Assembly: GCA_005223375.1 (NCBI GenBank)
Contig: RXOD01003860.1
Span: 1 to 43,397 of the forward strand
Length of the DNA: 43,397 nt
Direction of reading: 5' to 3'
From: Amoebophrya sp. AT5.2
Lineage: Eukaryota; Sar; Dinophyceae; Syndiniales; Amoebophryaceae
This document shows, one piece after another, positions 20,081-31,000 of this stretch; position 1 is the first letter of the stretch, and every line of letters starts with the position of its first letter. The notes beneath the pieces were generated by a model. It saw nothing but the letters and a program-made list of their open reading frames with translations. It ran no database searches and had not been told where the DNA came from. The position numbers and the translations under genes are program-made.

Positions 20081-23000
20081 TTAACAACACCTGCCAGGCA
20101 GGAGGTCGAGTAGCGCCTGTTCCTCATCCACAACAGGGAGACAATACATCGCATGGTCACCCTCTTTGGCTGGAACTTTTCCAACATCTTCTGCGCCTCT
20201 CGCTGCGTCACTCAATGGCCCTGCATCTCGCGTAACCGCGCCCGGCAGTTCCGCGTCCGTCGCGTCAGTTTCTGTAAGCTCACCGGGCGGAAAATGATCT
20301 TCTTCATCGTCTTCTTCGTCCTCATCGAATTTCTCCCCACGAAATGCCGCCCCTTTCGCCAGTCCCATGTTGCCAAAATCGTGATCGAGCAAACTTCCCA
20401 AACCGCCCGGATCTAAATTCTCCGGCGCGATTTGCGTCACGCTCGATTTAGATGTTGCTTTAGACTTTGATGTGTCCGCCGTACCGGGCGGTTTATTTGT
20501 AGTACCATCGTCCTGCGCTTTCATCAGCTTACTTTTGTTCCGCGCGGCACGCCTCCTCCGTTTTTCCTGCTCTAACCGCAGCCTCTCCTCCTCGCGCTTC
20601 TTTCGACGCACTATTTCCTCCTCGTGCCAGGTGCGCGCACGCTCTCCACGGAATCCGCCGTGCGTCCACGGCCGGCTCATCACCTTTGCGTCCTCAAACG
20701 TGTTATCCCCCAAAATCACCCCAGTGTCGATGTTGTAGTAGTTCCGGCGCAGCGCGAGAATCATCGGATCCAACTCGTGCTTCCGCCCGATCATAAATTC
20801 CTTCTGCTTATGAAAGCCCTTCCTCTTCATGTCCGCCGTTATCAGCCGCTCCGTCTCCACGCCCAGCGAAAACGACCTCCACCGAAACACTTTTTTTGAC
20901 CTCCCGGACAAATAATCGAAGACATCGAGCGGGACATTCCGCGCAGCGTACATGTCGTTGACGCCCGCCGTTCTCGGGCGCATTCTGTCCCGGGTCGCCT
21001 TGTGGCAAGATTCGCGGTGACCGCAGTGTGCGCAGATGTCGGTATCCTCCATGTCCTTGTCGTAAACGAACTCGGGACACGTGCATGGATATTTCCGGCA
21101 GCGGTTCTTTTTCGGGCGGAAGTATTGATTGTTCAGTAAATCGCTGAATGCGTTTGCATTCTCCAGCTTGTTTTCCAGCTTCATGCGGTCCAACGCCGGG
21201 CTGACGTATGCTGGCTTCTTCGCAAGCTCGGCGAGGTGCTTTTCTTGCGCTGCTCGCTCCTCGGGCGACAGACCATCCTCATCCAAACCGTTTTGCTCCT
21301 CATCTTCCGCCGGCGGAGACCGTGATTCTGATTCATCCGGTGAGTCGCCGGAACCGCCTCCAGGGGACGAGGTGGTGCTTTCGACAGAAGGCTTTCTACT
21401 TGTGATTACTGGCGTTTGCTTTTCATCTTCTGCATCAACATCAGCTCCAGTTGGAAGATCTTCGCGCTTCGACATATCCGCCATGCTTCGCTCAATGCGT
21501 CCGCTGGTGCGCAGCTCCCCGTCCGAGCCGCTTCCCTCTTCGTCCTGGCGCGGCGTGAACAGATCGTCCAAAAGCCCCGTTTCTGCCATCTGCAGCTCCA
21601 CCAGCTCCCGAAACGCCTTGCCGCGCTCCGCGATGATCTCCATGTCTTCTCCGATCTGCTCCGTCACCACCTTGCTCGGCAGCATGAAGGCCAGCCGCAT
21701 CAGGAAGTTCTGTCGCTCGTGCGCGATTTCGGGCGTTTCGCACCGCATGATGTTGTCGTAGCGCTCCTTCTTTGCCGCCAGCTTCCGCTCCAGCCTCCCC
21801 CGCTCGTCGTCGTCTCCCGCCTCCCCGCTGAGCACCAGTTTCTCGCTCAGGCTCCGCGCGCAGTCGCGCACCAGCTCCACGTCGTCGCCCGTCACCTGCT
21901 TCGACCGCTCCAGCTCCGCCTGCTTCTGCTTCTGCTTCTGCTTCGTCCGGTACTTCTGCGACTTGAAGTAGTTCGTGCGCAGGTAGTTTACGTCGATCTG
22001 CTCCCGGTCGTCCGCGTACTCTCCGAACACGCAGGTGTGCCAGTCAAGCCCCACGGCGCGCATCCGTTCCTCGCGCCAGATCACCGCGTTGGTGACGGCG
22101 GAGTAGCCGTACGCGCCGAAGTCCATCCGGATGGTCGCGCTGTTGCGCACGCCCACCGCTACGTAGCAGGGCTCCGCCGCCGCGAAGTGGAGCGGCTTGA
22201 AGAACTGGAACTTCTGAAAGATCGGGTCGCGGTTCACGTAGAAGTTGAACATCCCCACCTCCCGGTCGATTAAACAAGTGACGATGTCCTCTTCGCCGAA
22301 CCCCTTCTCCGTCTTCACCACCTGTGCCACGTCGTCGTCCTCGTCGAACTTGAACACGTTTCCCAAATTCGTGTACCCTAAGCTCGTCTGGAACTCGCCG
22401 GGCAGCTTGCTGCCGTACGAGGGCTTCTGCGCAAAGCCGACCTGCACGATCGAGAAGTCCGGATCGTGGTCGAAAACCTGGAACTCGAAGCACAGAAACC
22501 GCTGGTCCGGGAGCGGGAAGTTGGTGGTCACGTTGCGCTTCTGCCCGGGGACGCGAAATTTAACGTACAGCTTGTCCAGGTACTCGGCGACGTTGAGCGG
22601 GCAGATGGCGTAGTCGTCGAGCATGCGCATGCGGTGCGCCATCGTCACCTGCTCGTTGATGCTGTCCCGCACGGACTGGGGGAGGAAGAAGTCCCGCACC
22701 TTCCCGCCGGCCTTCTGCACCACCCGCGGCCCGCTGCGCCGCAGGCCCTTCCAAAACGCCGGCTGGGCCAAGCTCGCCACCGAGGAAGCCTTCGGCGCGC
22801 ACGCCCGCAGGACGGCGGCGGTTCTTTTCAACCCCGCGCCGGTCTTGCTGCCCGCGTGGTACGATTTCCTCGCAATTTTCCTCTCCAACCTCCGGATGCT
22901 GCCCTTCCAAGACGAACGGCCCCCACGGCTGGAAGCACCGCCCCCGTCCGAGGAAAGACCGGTGCTGGAGTCGAGCCCCTCAGACTCCCCTACAGGAGCA

Positions 23001-26000
23001 ATCCCCGCGCCGCGCGCCCGGATGCTAGTACCCTCTTCCGAAGATGACTTCTCCTCGCCTTCCGATACTTCGTCAAGAGGACCGCCGAGGGCCCCTGGCT
23101 TCACGCCAGCAGCGAAACTAACCGCGCCCGACCTCGACTTCTTGCCAAGGATTCTTCCTCCTGCGAAAGGTCCGTCGCTCGCGAACGGTCCGTCCGGAGA
23201 AGCGTCGTCGAAACCGTACTCGACATCATCCCCTCCCGTACCGGCTGCAAGCGCGTCTAGTGCAGATTGAGTCGCCGCGCGAGCTGCCGCCGCAGTGGGA
23301 CTCAGATCATCTGCTCCGTTGACCACAAGACTGGCAAGATCGTGTTGTGCCGCCCTCCTGGCGCTGCTACTGCTGGCCTCGTCCTGGTCGTCGTTGTAGT
23401 CGGGACTCTCTCCTGCCGGCGCGATGGTTTGCGAATGCTCGAGAGAACGGCCTGCTGGGCCGCCTGGAGTTGACGGTGACGGTAGTTCCTGCGGGTGGTC
23501 CTCACCACCGGTGGTCTCAACGTCACTGTTCTGCTGCGGCTCCTCTGGACTGCCAGCCTCGTCGCCACTAGGTCTTCTTGGCTCTGCCCCTCCGGCAGGT
23601 GCAGCTGGTACGGACATTGCCGACCGCGACTGGTCATTGTCAGATGCCGCTGCTCCGTTTTCTGCAGCGATCCCACTGGCATCAGCAGCCTGTTGTGATT
23701 GTGCGTGAGACCCTGCGGCACTTCCGTCCACAGCATCTCCTTCTCCTCTTCTTGCCGACATTTTCCCTCTCTCGGACTCGTCATCCGCGGGAACCACCAT
23801 CGGAATCGTCTCTTTCCCGGACGAAGCCGCCCCTGCCTCGTCGCCACCATCCGCAAGAACAGTCTCCTCGTCCACCGGAAGCGTTGCTAAGACCACGTCC
23901 TCTGTTGCCGCACTCGCATTCTCGTCGATGGCCTCGGCGTCGGCCGCGTGCGACCCTTCCGCTGCGGCGGCCGCTCCCTTGAAGGCGGCGCCGATGCGAA
24001 TCGACGTCTTCATTAGGTTCCAGCGACTGGTGCCTGCGGGTTTTTCTCCATCTTCTCTCTTCATCTTCTCGCCGAGATCACCACCACCACCACTTTTGAG
24101 GCTGCTCAGCATGGACGCCAGCCCGCCCGACTTCTTCGTTGTGTTCGCGCTAGCAGTCGACGACGCCATCGACGTCTTCCTACCGCCCTGCCCACTGCTC
24201 TCGATATCCCCGCTTTTTCCGTCCTCATCGTCCGCCAGCGTGTCCAGTTTCGACGGGTCCTTCATGATCGCTCCCAGTTTCACCGCCGTTTTCAGTATCG
24301 CGATCCGCCTCTTGGCCGGGTTCAAAACCACGACTGTGTTCGGCCCTTCTACTTCTTTCTTGTCGTGGAAACCGCCCAACACCATCGCGGTCCGCAGGTG
24401 CCCCCACTTGGAGGCTCTCTTCACCGAGACGCGCAACGAAGCCAGCCGGTGCAGCTTGTCCTTGCTGTCCTGCGCTTCCTGCTCCTGGTTCATCTGCTCC
24501 CGCAGTGACCGCGCGGTTGGGCTCCCAAACGGACTCCCTTTCAGGTCCTCCCGCTCCGCCCCGACCTGTCCCAGCACGCCGCGGGCCTTGAGCTCGAAGC
24601 GGAATTTGTTCATGATCTTGTCGATCGCCTGCTCATACTCCACCTCGGCCGTGTCCATGCTCCCGCTCGCGAGCGCGTTCTTCAGCATTTGCTCCTTGGC
24701 CTTGCGCTTCGCCTCCTCCTCCTGCGCGCGCTTCTTCCGCAGGATCTCCTTCTGCCGTTTGATGTGGTGCGCGTTCTTCTTCAGCTCCTCAGAAAAGTCG
24801 CCCAGGGCCTGCGCCCAGAGCGACATCAGATCGAGCTCGCGCTCCAGCTCGCGGTCCACGAGGACGCCCCGCTGGAGGCGGAGTCGCAGTTGCTGGATCA
24901 CGAACTCGATGCCGATGGAAACCGCGTCCCAGGAAATCAGCTCGTTCGCGACCTCGAGACGCGCCTCCTTGTCGTCGCTTGATGTTGTAGGCGGGGTGGC
25001 CTCAGCTCCAGCTCCAGCTCCAGCAAGCATGCTCGCGGTCTGCCCACTCGCCTCCGCGCTCGCCATTTTCGCGCGCATTCTCCGCTGCGCCGCGACGCGC
25101 TCGGCCAAGTCTTTGCGCTCCTTCCGCGCCCCCCACAGCATCCTGTCGACCGCGCGCTGCATTTCCTCGGCCGTCGTCTCCTCCTGCTGCATTATTTCGT
25201 CCGGCAGGATCGCTTCCTCCTCCTCGTCAAAATCTAGCTTCTTCCGCTTTCGTTCCGCCATCTTCTTCAGCTTCTCCTTCACCGCCCCCGCCCCCGCCTT
25301 CACCTTCGAAATGACGAACAGCTTCGCCTTCTGCACATACCCCTCCGGCTCCTCCTCTTCGGGCTCCTTCACTTCTACCTCCGCCTTCTTCACCACGTCG
25401 TATTTCGGGTCGAACACGGGCGCAGACGGGTTCAGCAGCAGGTGCTGCCGGATCACCTCCGCCATGACGTCCTCGTTTTTGTCCACGACGGGTTCGTTCA
25501 TTTTCTCGATTTCCTCCAGCATCTCTTCCACGTTCTCCGGAATCTCCCCGTCTAGTTTTTGCCGGATCAGGTTCAGCCGTTCCAGGCACTGCAACACGTA
25601 TTCTTTGTACAGCGCGTATACGTACCCGCCCTTCAACCCCGCGGGGTACAAGAAGCTCACGTCGGGGATGGCCCCCTCGGCCGTCCGGAACTTCTTGGCC
25701 AGCTCGCGCGCGCGGAGAATTTCCGTCTGCTCGGGTGTGTACATCCGCTCCTGCTGCGCGGTGGCGAGTTTGACTTCGAGCGAAAACCGGGCGAGCGTGT
25801 CGAGGTTGTTGTACTTCTTGTAGTAGGGGAGCATCAACAGAAAGCGGTTCCGGCGTCGCTCCAGCAGCATGATCTCGGAGGGGTCCTTGATCTGCACGAT
25901 CTCGCTCACGATCCCCTCCGTCAGGAGGTCCTGCTTTGCCTTGTCGAAGAGGCCCCCGCCTGCTGCGGCAGCGAGCTTCTGTGTTTGCGTGGAAAACAGC

Positions 26001-27292
26001 ATCGTCTTCCGCGCGGCGGCACCCGGATGCTGCGCGAACTTTTGGACTTGCGCGACGGGATTGCGCACCCGCGGCACCATCAGAATCCACTTGTTCGCGC
26101 CGCAGCCGAAGCCGGTGTACTTCCCCCGCTCGACGCTTCCCAAAACGTTGTCCAGCGTGGCCTCCTTGTCCCGCAGCCCCACCAGCTTCTGCTGCACCAC
26201 AGGTCTCGCGATCAAATCCCGCACCAGCTTCAGCAGGTCGTTCGAGTCCCCGCCCTCGGTCTTCACGAAGCCGGTCAAACGCTTCACCTGCATCCGAAAA
26301 AAGTTCTGGGTGGCGTTGTCCAGCCGCTCAACGTACTCAGCAAGGGTCTCCTCCAGCGGCATGAAGGGCGCCGTTTTGGTCTCCATGCGCGACTGCAGCG
26401 ACTGCCTCTTCTTGTTCCCTCCGGTTTGACCCCCGTCGGTAGTTCCGGCGCCGCCATCGGGCCGCTCTCCTGCCGATTTTTTCCCGCCGGTTGTACCTGG
26501 CCCGATTCTCATGGGCGAAGAGTCGATGCCGGGGGCGGACGCAGCAAGCCCCAGAGCCCGCTCGCGCCTTTTTTTCTCCTGCTCAAGCTTCTCGTTCAAG
26601 GCTTTCTCGGCCGCGAGCGCCGTTTTCCGCCCCTCCACTTCGTCCGTTCCGCGCCCAAAGGTTTCCGCGTCGTCGTCTTTGTGGTCGCGCTCGTCGTACG
26701 CCGTCAAAACCGACCGCCTTTTTCTCACCCTCAGCAGTTGCCACTCCTGCTCCGCTTCCAGCCGCTCTTTCACGCTGTATTTGTCCCGCCGTTTTTTGAA
26801 TCCAATTTTCACGCGCAAGTCTTCGTAGATTGCCTGACTCACATCCATCGCGCGCTCCACGTTCGTCTTGGCCGCGTCTGCCGCTTTTCGCTTCGCCTCC
26901 AGAATTTCTTCCAGCTGCGCTTCGTCCGCTTGGTCTTGTTTCGCCGCCCGGACGAACCCCAGCTCCCCCTGTTTTCGGTCCACGATGTCCACGTGCTTCA
27001 CCTTTTTCGTCTTGTCCACCCGCTTGGCCACGGTCTCCTCGTCGTCGGACTCGTGAAAGTCGCGCACCCCGTCCACCGCGCCCGTGACCTGCCGCGTGAA
27101 GCCGCCGCGCTTCCGGTGCTTGTCCCGCTGCGCCGCGCGGTACATGTCGCGGTACTCTCGGAAGTCCGTGACGATGTAGTTGGTTTTCACCGCCATCCGC
27201 GCCACGGTGCTGGACGCCAGCTTGAACCGCTGCAGACCCTTCTTGCCGGTCTCCGTCATCTCCTGACGGTTGAAGTCCGCGTAACGAGGCAT
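20081..27292 (-). CDS. Giant SPRY-domain protein with Cys cluster, function unknown
   Basis: Single open frame of 2,403 residues. ATG 27292 (MPRYADFNRQ) is chosen because the nine codons before it begin at a TTG. Residues 1-850 are highly charged and probably coiled-coil, with many Lys/Glu/Arg heptad-like runs. Residues about 1000-1530 are Ser/Ala/Gly-rich and disordered. A SPRY fold lies near 1570-1740, with PLPDQRFLCFEFQVFDHD, IVQVGFAQKPSYGS, EEDIVTCLIDREVGMFNFYV and YVAVGVRNSATIRMDFG. Near 2060-2095 is a Cys/His cluster (CRKYPCTCPEF, then CAHCGHRESCH) likely to bind zinc. The C-terminus is basic, then acidic, ending GRCC. SPRY usually mediates protein binding; the large scaffold suggests a structural or cytoskeletal role, but that is inference. 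A possible donor (AG, GTGTTG) overlaps the last codons. Confidence 0.85.
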   Translation of the reverse strand: MPRYADFNRQEMTETGKKGLQRFKLASSTVARMAVKTNYIVTDFREYRDMYRAAQRDKHRKRGGFTRQVTGAVDGVRDFHESDDEETVAKRVDKTKKVKHVDIVDRKQGELGFVRAAKQDQADEAQLEEILEAKRKAADAAKTNVERAMDVSQAIYEDLRVKIGFKKRRDKYSVKERLEAEQEWQLLRVRKRRSVLTAYDERDHKDDDAETFGRGTDEVEGRKTALAAEKALNEKLEQEKKRRERALGLAASAPGIDSSPMRIGPGTTGGKKSAGERPDGGAGTTDGGQTGGNKKRQSLQSRMETKTAPFMPLEETLAEYVERLDNATQNFFRMQVKRLTGFVKTEGGDSNDLLKLVRDLIARPVVQQKLVGLRDKEATLDNVLGSVERGKYTGFGCGANKWILMVPRVRNPVAQVQKFAQHPGAAARKTMLFSTQTQKLAAAAGGGLFDKAKQDLLTEGIVSEIVQIKDPSEIMLLERRRNRFLLMLPYYKKYNNLDTLARFSLEVKLATAQQERMYTPEQTEILRARELAKKFRTAEGAIPDVSFLYPAGLKGGYVYALYKEYVLQCLERLNLIRQKLDGEIPENVEEMLEEIEKMNEPVVDKNEDVMAEVIRQHLLLNPSAPVFDPKYDVVKKAEVEVKEPEEEEPEGYVQKAKLFVISKVKAGAGAVKEKLKKMAERKRKKLDFDEEEEAILPDEIMQQEETTAEEMQRAVDRMLWGARKERKDLAERVAAQRRMRAKMASAEASGQTASMLAGAGAGAEATPPTTSSDDKEARLEVANELISWDAVSIGIEFVIQQLRLRLQRGVLVDRELERELDLMSLWAQALGDFSEELKKNAHHIKRQKEILRKKRAQEEEAKRKAKEQMLKNALASGSMDTAEVEYEQAIDKIMNKFRFELKARGVLGQVGAEREDLKGSPFGSPTARSLREQMNQEQEAQDSKDKLHRLASLRVSVKRASKWGHLRTAMVLGGFHDKKEVEGPNTVVVLNPAKRRIAILKTAVKLGAIMKDPSKLDTLADDEDGKSGDIESSGQGGRKTSMASSTASANTTKKSGGLASMLSSLKSGGGGDLGEKMKREDGEKPAGTSRWNLMKTSIRIGAAFKGAAAAAEGSHAADAEAIDENASAATEDVVLATLPVDEETVLADGGDEAGAASSGKETIPMVVPADDESERGKMSARRGEGDAVDGSAAGSHAQSQQAADASGIAAENGAAASDNDQSRSAMSVPAAPAGGAEPRRPSGDEAGSPEEPQQNSDVETTGGEDHPQELPSPSTPGGPAGRSLEHSQTIAPAGESPDYNDDQDEASSSSARRAAQHDLASLVVNGADDLSPTAAAARAATQSALDALAAGTGGDDVEYGFDDASPDGPFASDGPFAGGRILGKKSRSGAVSFAAGVKPGALGGPLDEVSEGEEKSSSEEGTSIRARGAGIAPVGESEGLDSSTGLSSDGGGASSRGGRSSWKGSIRRLERKIARKSYHAGSKTGAGLKRTAAVLRACAPKASSVASLAQPAFWKGLRRSGPRVVQKAGGKVRDFFLPQSVRDSINEQVTMAHRMRMLDDYAICPLNVAEYLDKLYVKFRVPGQKRNVTTNFPLPDQRFLCFEFQVFDHDPDFSIVQVGFAQKPSYGSKLPGEFQTSLGYTNLGNVFKFDEDDDVAQVVKTEKGFGEEDIVTCLIDREVGMFNFYVNRDPIFQKFQFFKPLHFAAAEPCYVAVGVRNSATIRMDFGAYGYSAVTNAVIWREERMRAVGLDWHTCVFGEYADDREQIDVNYLRTNYFKSQKYRTKQKQKQKQAELERSKQVTGDDVELVRDCARSLSEKLVLSGEAGDDDERGRLERKLAAKKERYDNIMRCETPEIAHERQNFLMRLAFMLPSKVVTEQIGEDMEIIAERGKAFRELVELQMAETGLLDDLFTPRQDEEGSGSDGELRTSGRIERSMADMSKREDLPTGADVDAEDEKQTPVITSRKPSVESTTSSPGGGSGDSPDESESRSPPAEDEEQNGLDEDGLSPEERAAQEKHLAELAKKPAYVSPALDRMKLENKLENANAFSDLLNNQYFRPKKNRCRKYPCTCPEFVYDKDMEDTDICAHCGHRESCHKATRDRMRPRTAGVNDMYAARNVPLDVFDYLSGRSKKVFRWRSFSLGVETERLITADMKRKGFHKQKEFMIGRKHELDPMILALRRNYYNIDTGVILGDNTFEDAKVMSRPWTHGGFRGERARTWHEEEIVRRKKREEERLRLEQEKRRRRAARNKSKLMKAQDDGTTNKPPGTADTSKSKATSKSSVTQIAPENLDPGGLGSLLDHDFGNMGLAKGAAFRGEKFDEDEEDDEEDHFPPGELTETDATDAELPGAVTRDAGPLSDAARGAEDVGKVPAKEGDHAMYCLPVVDEEQALLDLLPGRCC

Positions 27293-28042
27293 GGCTAACG
27301 TTGGAGTGATTGGTAACAACTACTATGAGAATGCTTTATTAATTTATGCGTTTTGAATTACGAGGCAGATGCGGACGCGCATGAAACGAAAAGTGGGAGC
27401 TGCGCGCGCGGCGCTGCCCCTTGTCCTGAAACTGGATGCAGCTATACCCGCGTTTCGAGTTTATTTTCTATGAGAAGCATCATAAATCTAAATCATAAAA
27501 AAATGGGTTTCCGGTGTGCCTTTCTTGCGTCGAGGTCGAATTCAGGGTGCCTGTCATAATTACTCCGCGAACCGTATGGTTTTCTTTATCAGAAATTCTT
27601 CATCAACGCACTTATAACATCAGCACAGGCGCACGAAAATAGTCTGAGATGTCGACGGAGGCGACTTTTCACGACGTCTAGGCCTTCACGGGAACATGGC
27701 AACACGGGATCGGAAAAGTACATGATGGCTTCACCTGCCTTTTCTTCGGAGTCACAACGACCGAGTTTGCACGTTCAGCTTCATCTTGCAGTCAGACGGA
27801 ATGAAAACACAAACACTCCGGTGAACAACGGGATAAGTACCTAATCCAGTTTCTCGCGAGGCTAAACGCCTCTCGCAATCGCATGCGTTCTACTTGCCTG
27901 GGCGTAGGCCTGGCATAAATAAACATGAACATCAACATCTTGAAATTATGGGACAGCGAGCTTATCTGCGCGCGAGAATCCAACGCGACCCGAACTCACG
28001 AAAGAAGCGCTCGATCTACACAGCGAATAGGGTCACAGGTCG
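27293..28042. other. Spacer between SPRY and SNF2 genes
   Basis: About 750 bases, more A/T-rich than the genes on either side. No ORF or RNA gene is supported. Confidence 0.4.
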
Positions 28043-31000
28043 TCAGTTTCTTCTCGCCCTCTTTGACGAATGAGATGAGAGCGGGTTCTGTTCGCTCGAT
28101 CCAGCTCCAGCATGCCCATCGTCCGCGACCTCCCAGGGCTGCAACCGCTTTCCTCCCGCTCCCGCGACAGTGGTTGGTCCGCGCAGCAAATCTAGGACGA
28201 GGCTGTTCATCATTTTTTTCTGTCGCGTCTGCATCTCCTCCCTCTTCATCTTCGTGTCCGCAGAGACCTGCTCCGCCTCCTGCTTCCGCTTTTGCACTTC
28301 CAGCATACGCTCCTCTAGAGTCAACCTGTCGAAGGCAGACGCCGCAGCGGAAATGTCCTGGGTGCTGTCGACCGCAGCTTTGTTGAGAGGAGTTGGGGCT
28401 GCAGCTGCTGTAGTCGACGCAAGTCCTTTTCCTATTTTCCCTGCCGCTCCGGGCCGCGCGGGGGCACTACTCGACGAAGATGAACCTGCGCCCGTTGTAG
28501 CTGCTGCGCGGGCGGGAGCCGCACCCGCTGCTTGCTGATGTTGACCCGCTCCAAGTCCGAAACTCTCGCCGCCCGACCAGAAATCGTCGTCGTCGCTCAT
28601 GTCATCCGCGTCATCGTCGTCCTTGTCTAGTGGCCCTCGTCCCAGACCCACTGCGGAATCCGAAGTGAATTGCGAGTCGCTTTCGCTGTCCGAGTCTGAG
28701 CCGGAACTCCGCGAACTGCTCGAAGACGGACTGCCGCTCCCACTCGTTGTTCCGCTTTCACCTTCCTCCGTCGCAAAGGTGTCGCCGGAGGGGCTCTCCG
28801 CGTGCGTCATCACGAGGCGATACACGTTTACCCGATGCTGTAGACCGAGGCGGTGCGCTCGCGCGATCGCTTGCTCTTCTATCGGCGAGTTCCAGTGCGG
28901 CTCTGCCAAAATCACCGTCTTCGCCTGCGTCAACGTCAGCCCAACGCCGGAGGCGCGCAGCGAGCAGAAGAGCACTTTTGTTTCCCCAGCTTGGAAGGCC
29001 TTCACGATCACAGACCGCCGCTTCGGAGGCAAGCCGCCGCAGAGCAGCTCCGTGGCAGCTTGTCGTGGGGATAGGGAGGACGTTGGGGATGTCGATAGTC
29101 TGTCGCTCTTTAACTTCGCGTCCACTGACTGCCGCAGCAGCACGAGAAACTGCTTGAAGGACGAAAACACCAGCACCGGGCCGGTCGAACGCCCAATAAG
29201 CTCCAGTATCTTCTGCACCTTCGGCGCAGCATCGAACTCGGCGACGGCGTCGGGCGTTTCCAGCACCTGCTCCACTGGCGAGCACTTCTCTCCTGTGCCT
29301 CGGGTTGTTGATGCTGGCGGCCCCTCCAGATAGAATTTGTACTGCGCCTCCGGAATCGGGTGCCGGCACAAGGGGCACTCCCGGCGGAGCTGTGCGAAGG
29401 ACGCCTCGACGCAGGACTCGTGAAACACGTGCCCGCACTGAGCGAGGCAAACGATCTTCTTGATTGCGCTGTCGTCCGCAGCGTCATCGCAGACAAACGC
29501 GTCCTGGCAGATGCTGCAGTCCTCGTCAACGCACTGCGCGGCAAAAATCTCTGCCGCGGATTTCCCGCTCGGCTGCTGCTTAGTTTTGCCGCCGGGGTTA
29601 AGGTTATTTGGAGGGTTAGGATAAAAACCAAAATTTTGGACTTTTTTTGCTGCCGCCCCCGGAGGACCCGCCGCTCCAAAGTGGAAGTCGAACCGCTGGC
29701 CTTTCTTCACCTTCACCACCGCGCCAGCAGCGGCCGCAGTCCGCTGCTGCGCCGCGGAACCCACCAAAGACGAAGCGCCGCTCGCGGTCTTTTTCTCCTT
29801 CGGCTTTGGCAGTATCAAGTCCAGGATTTCGCGTACGTCTCCCCGCAGAAGCACCTCGCGCCAACTCTTCGGTAGCAGCATTGGCGACAGCGAGAGCTGG
29901 CGCAGCTTCGCAATCACGGAGAAAACGATCGCTGTGGCGCCGTGCTGATGCTCGACCAGCTCGGTCGTCGCGAAGCGCCACAAGTTTTGGTACATCTTCG
30001 CGTGGGCCGCATTGAACTTCCGCAGCTGCGCCTTGTCTGCCTCTGCTGCCTCCTTGTTGTCGCGCGACGAGCACGAGCTCGAGGGCTCGACTTCTTGCTC
30101 CTTCGCCGCGAACGGCAGCTTAACGACGTAGCAGCGCTTCTCCGGCAGCTGCAGCAAGCAGGAGGCCGCTTTCGCTCCCGGTTGCAGCACGCGGTCGTTT
30201 TTCCGCCGCCGCAGCATGAACTCGCGCAGCAGAAGGTTCGCGCGCTCCAGCCCCTTGCCCTTACCCATGTTTTTCGCTTCTTGCTCGCAGTTCTTACTGG
30301 CGTCGATTCCTTCCTCAATGATTTCCCCGGCGGGCGCGGAGATGCTGGCCCGCCAGACCGCGTAATCCTCGAGGGGCGTCACGCGCAAGAGCGCGAAGAG
30401 CGGATAGAGGTCGTCGATTTTGTTGACGAAGGGGGTCGCCGTCAGGAGCCAGGTGATCATCTCGTGGCGCGGCCGAGGAGCCTCAGTCTGTCCGCCACCA
30501 GCGCCGACCATCTCGGCCAGCACTTTGAAGGCCTTGCAGTTTTTGTTGCGGACCTCGTGGGCCTCGTCCAAGACCAGGCGCGACCACTTGCGCTTCTTGA
30601 ATTCCACCGCCTTGCTCACGAGCGTCTCATACGACGTGATGGTCACGGAGGGCGCGCGCTCCTCCTCCTCCTCGAGGCGGGGTGGCGGAATTTCTTTTTT
30701 GTGCCCATGGTACACGTAGATCCTGAAGTTCTCCGAGAGCTCGTCGTTCTGCAGCAAATGGTACTCCAGTTCCGCTTTCCACACTTCGTACACGACCGCG
30801 GCCGGCGCGACGACCAGCGTGCGTGGCTTCACATTCTGCGCGATAGCCGCGATCGTCTGCCGCGTTTTCCCCAGGCCCATTTCGTCAGCCACGATCCCGC
30901 CCCGGGGCACCGGAATCGTCGCCACGTCGTGCGCCCCGCCCGTGTTGTAGCTGGCCTTCCCAGTCGGCACAAGGACCTGCTTGCGGGTGACATTGTGTCT

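Noticed and set aside
25559..27298. 579-codon and nearby 631-codon plus-strand ORFs (23928-25823)
   Set aside because: Both are antisense shadows of the SPRY giant, with repetitive Arg/Leu/His or Ser-rich translations and no motifs.
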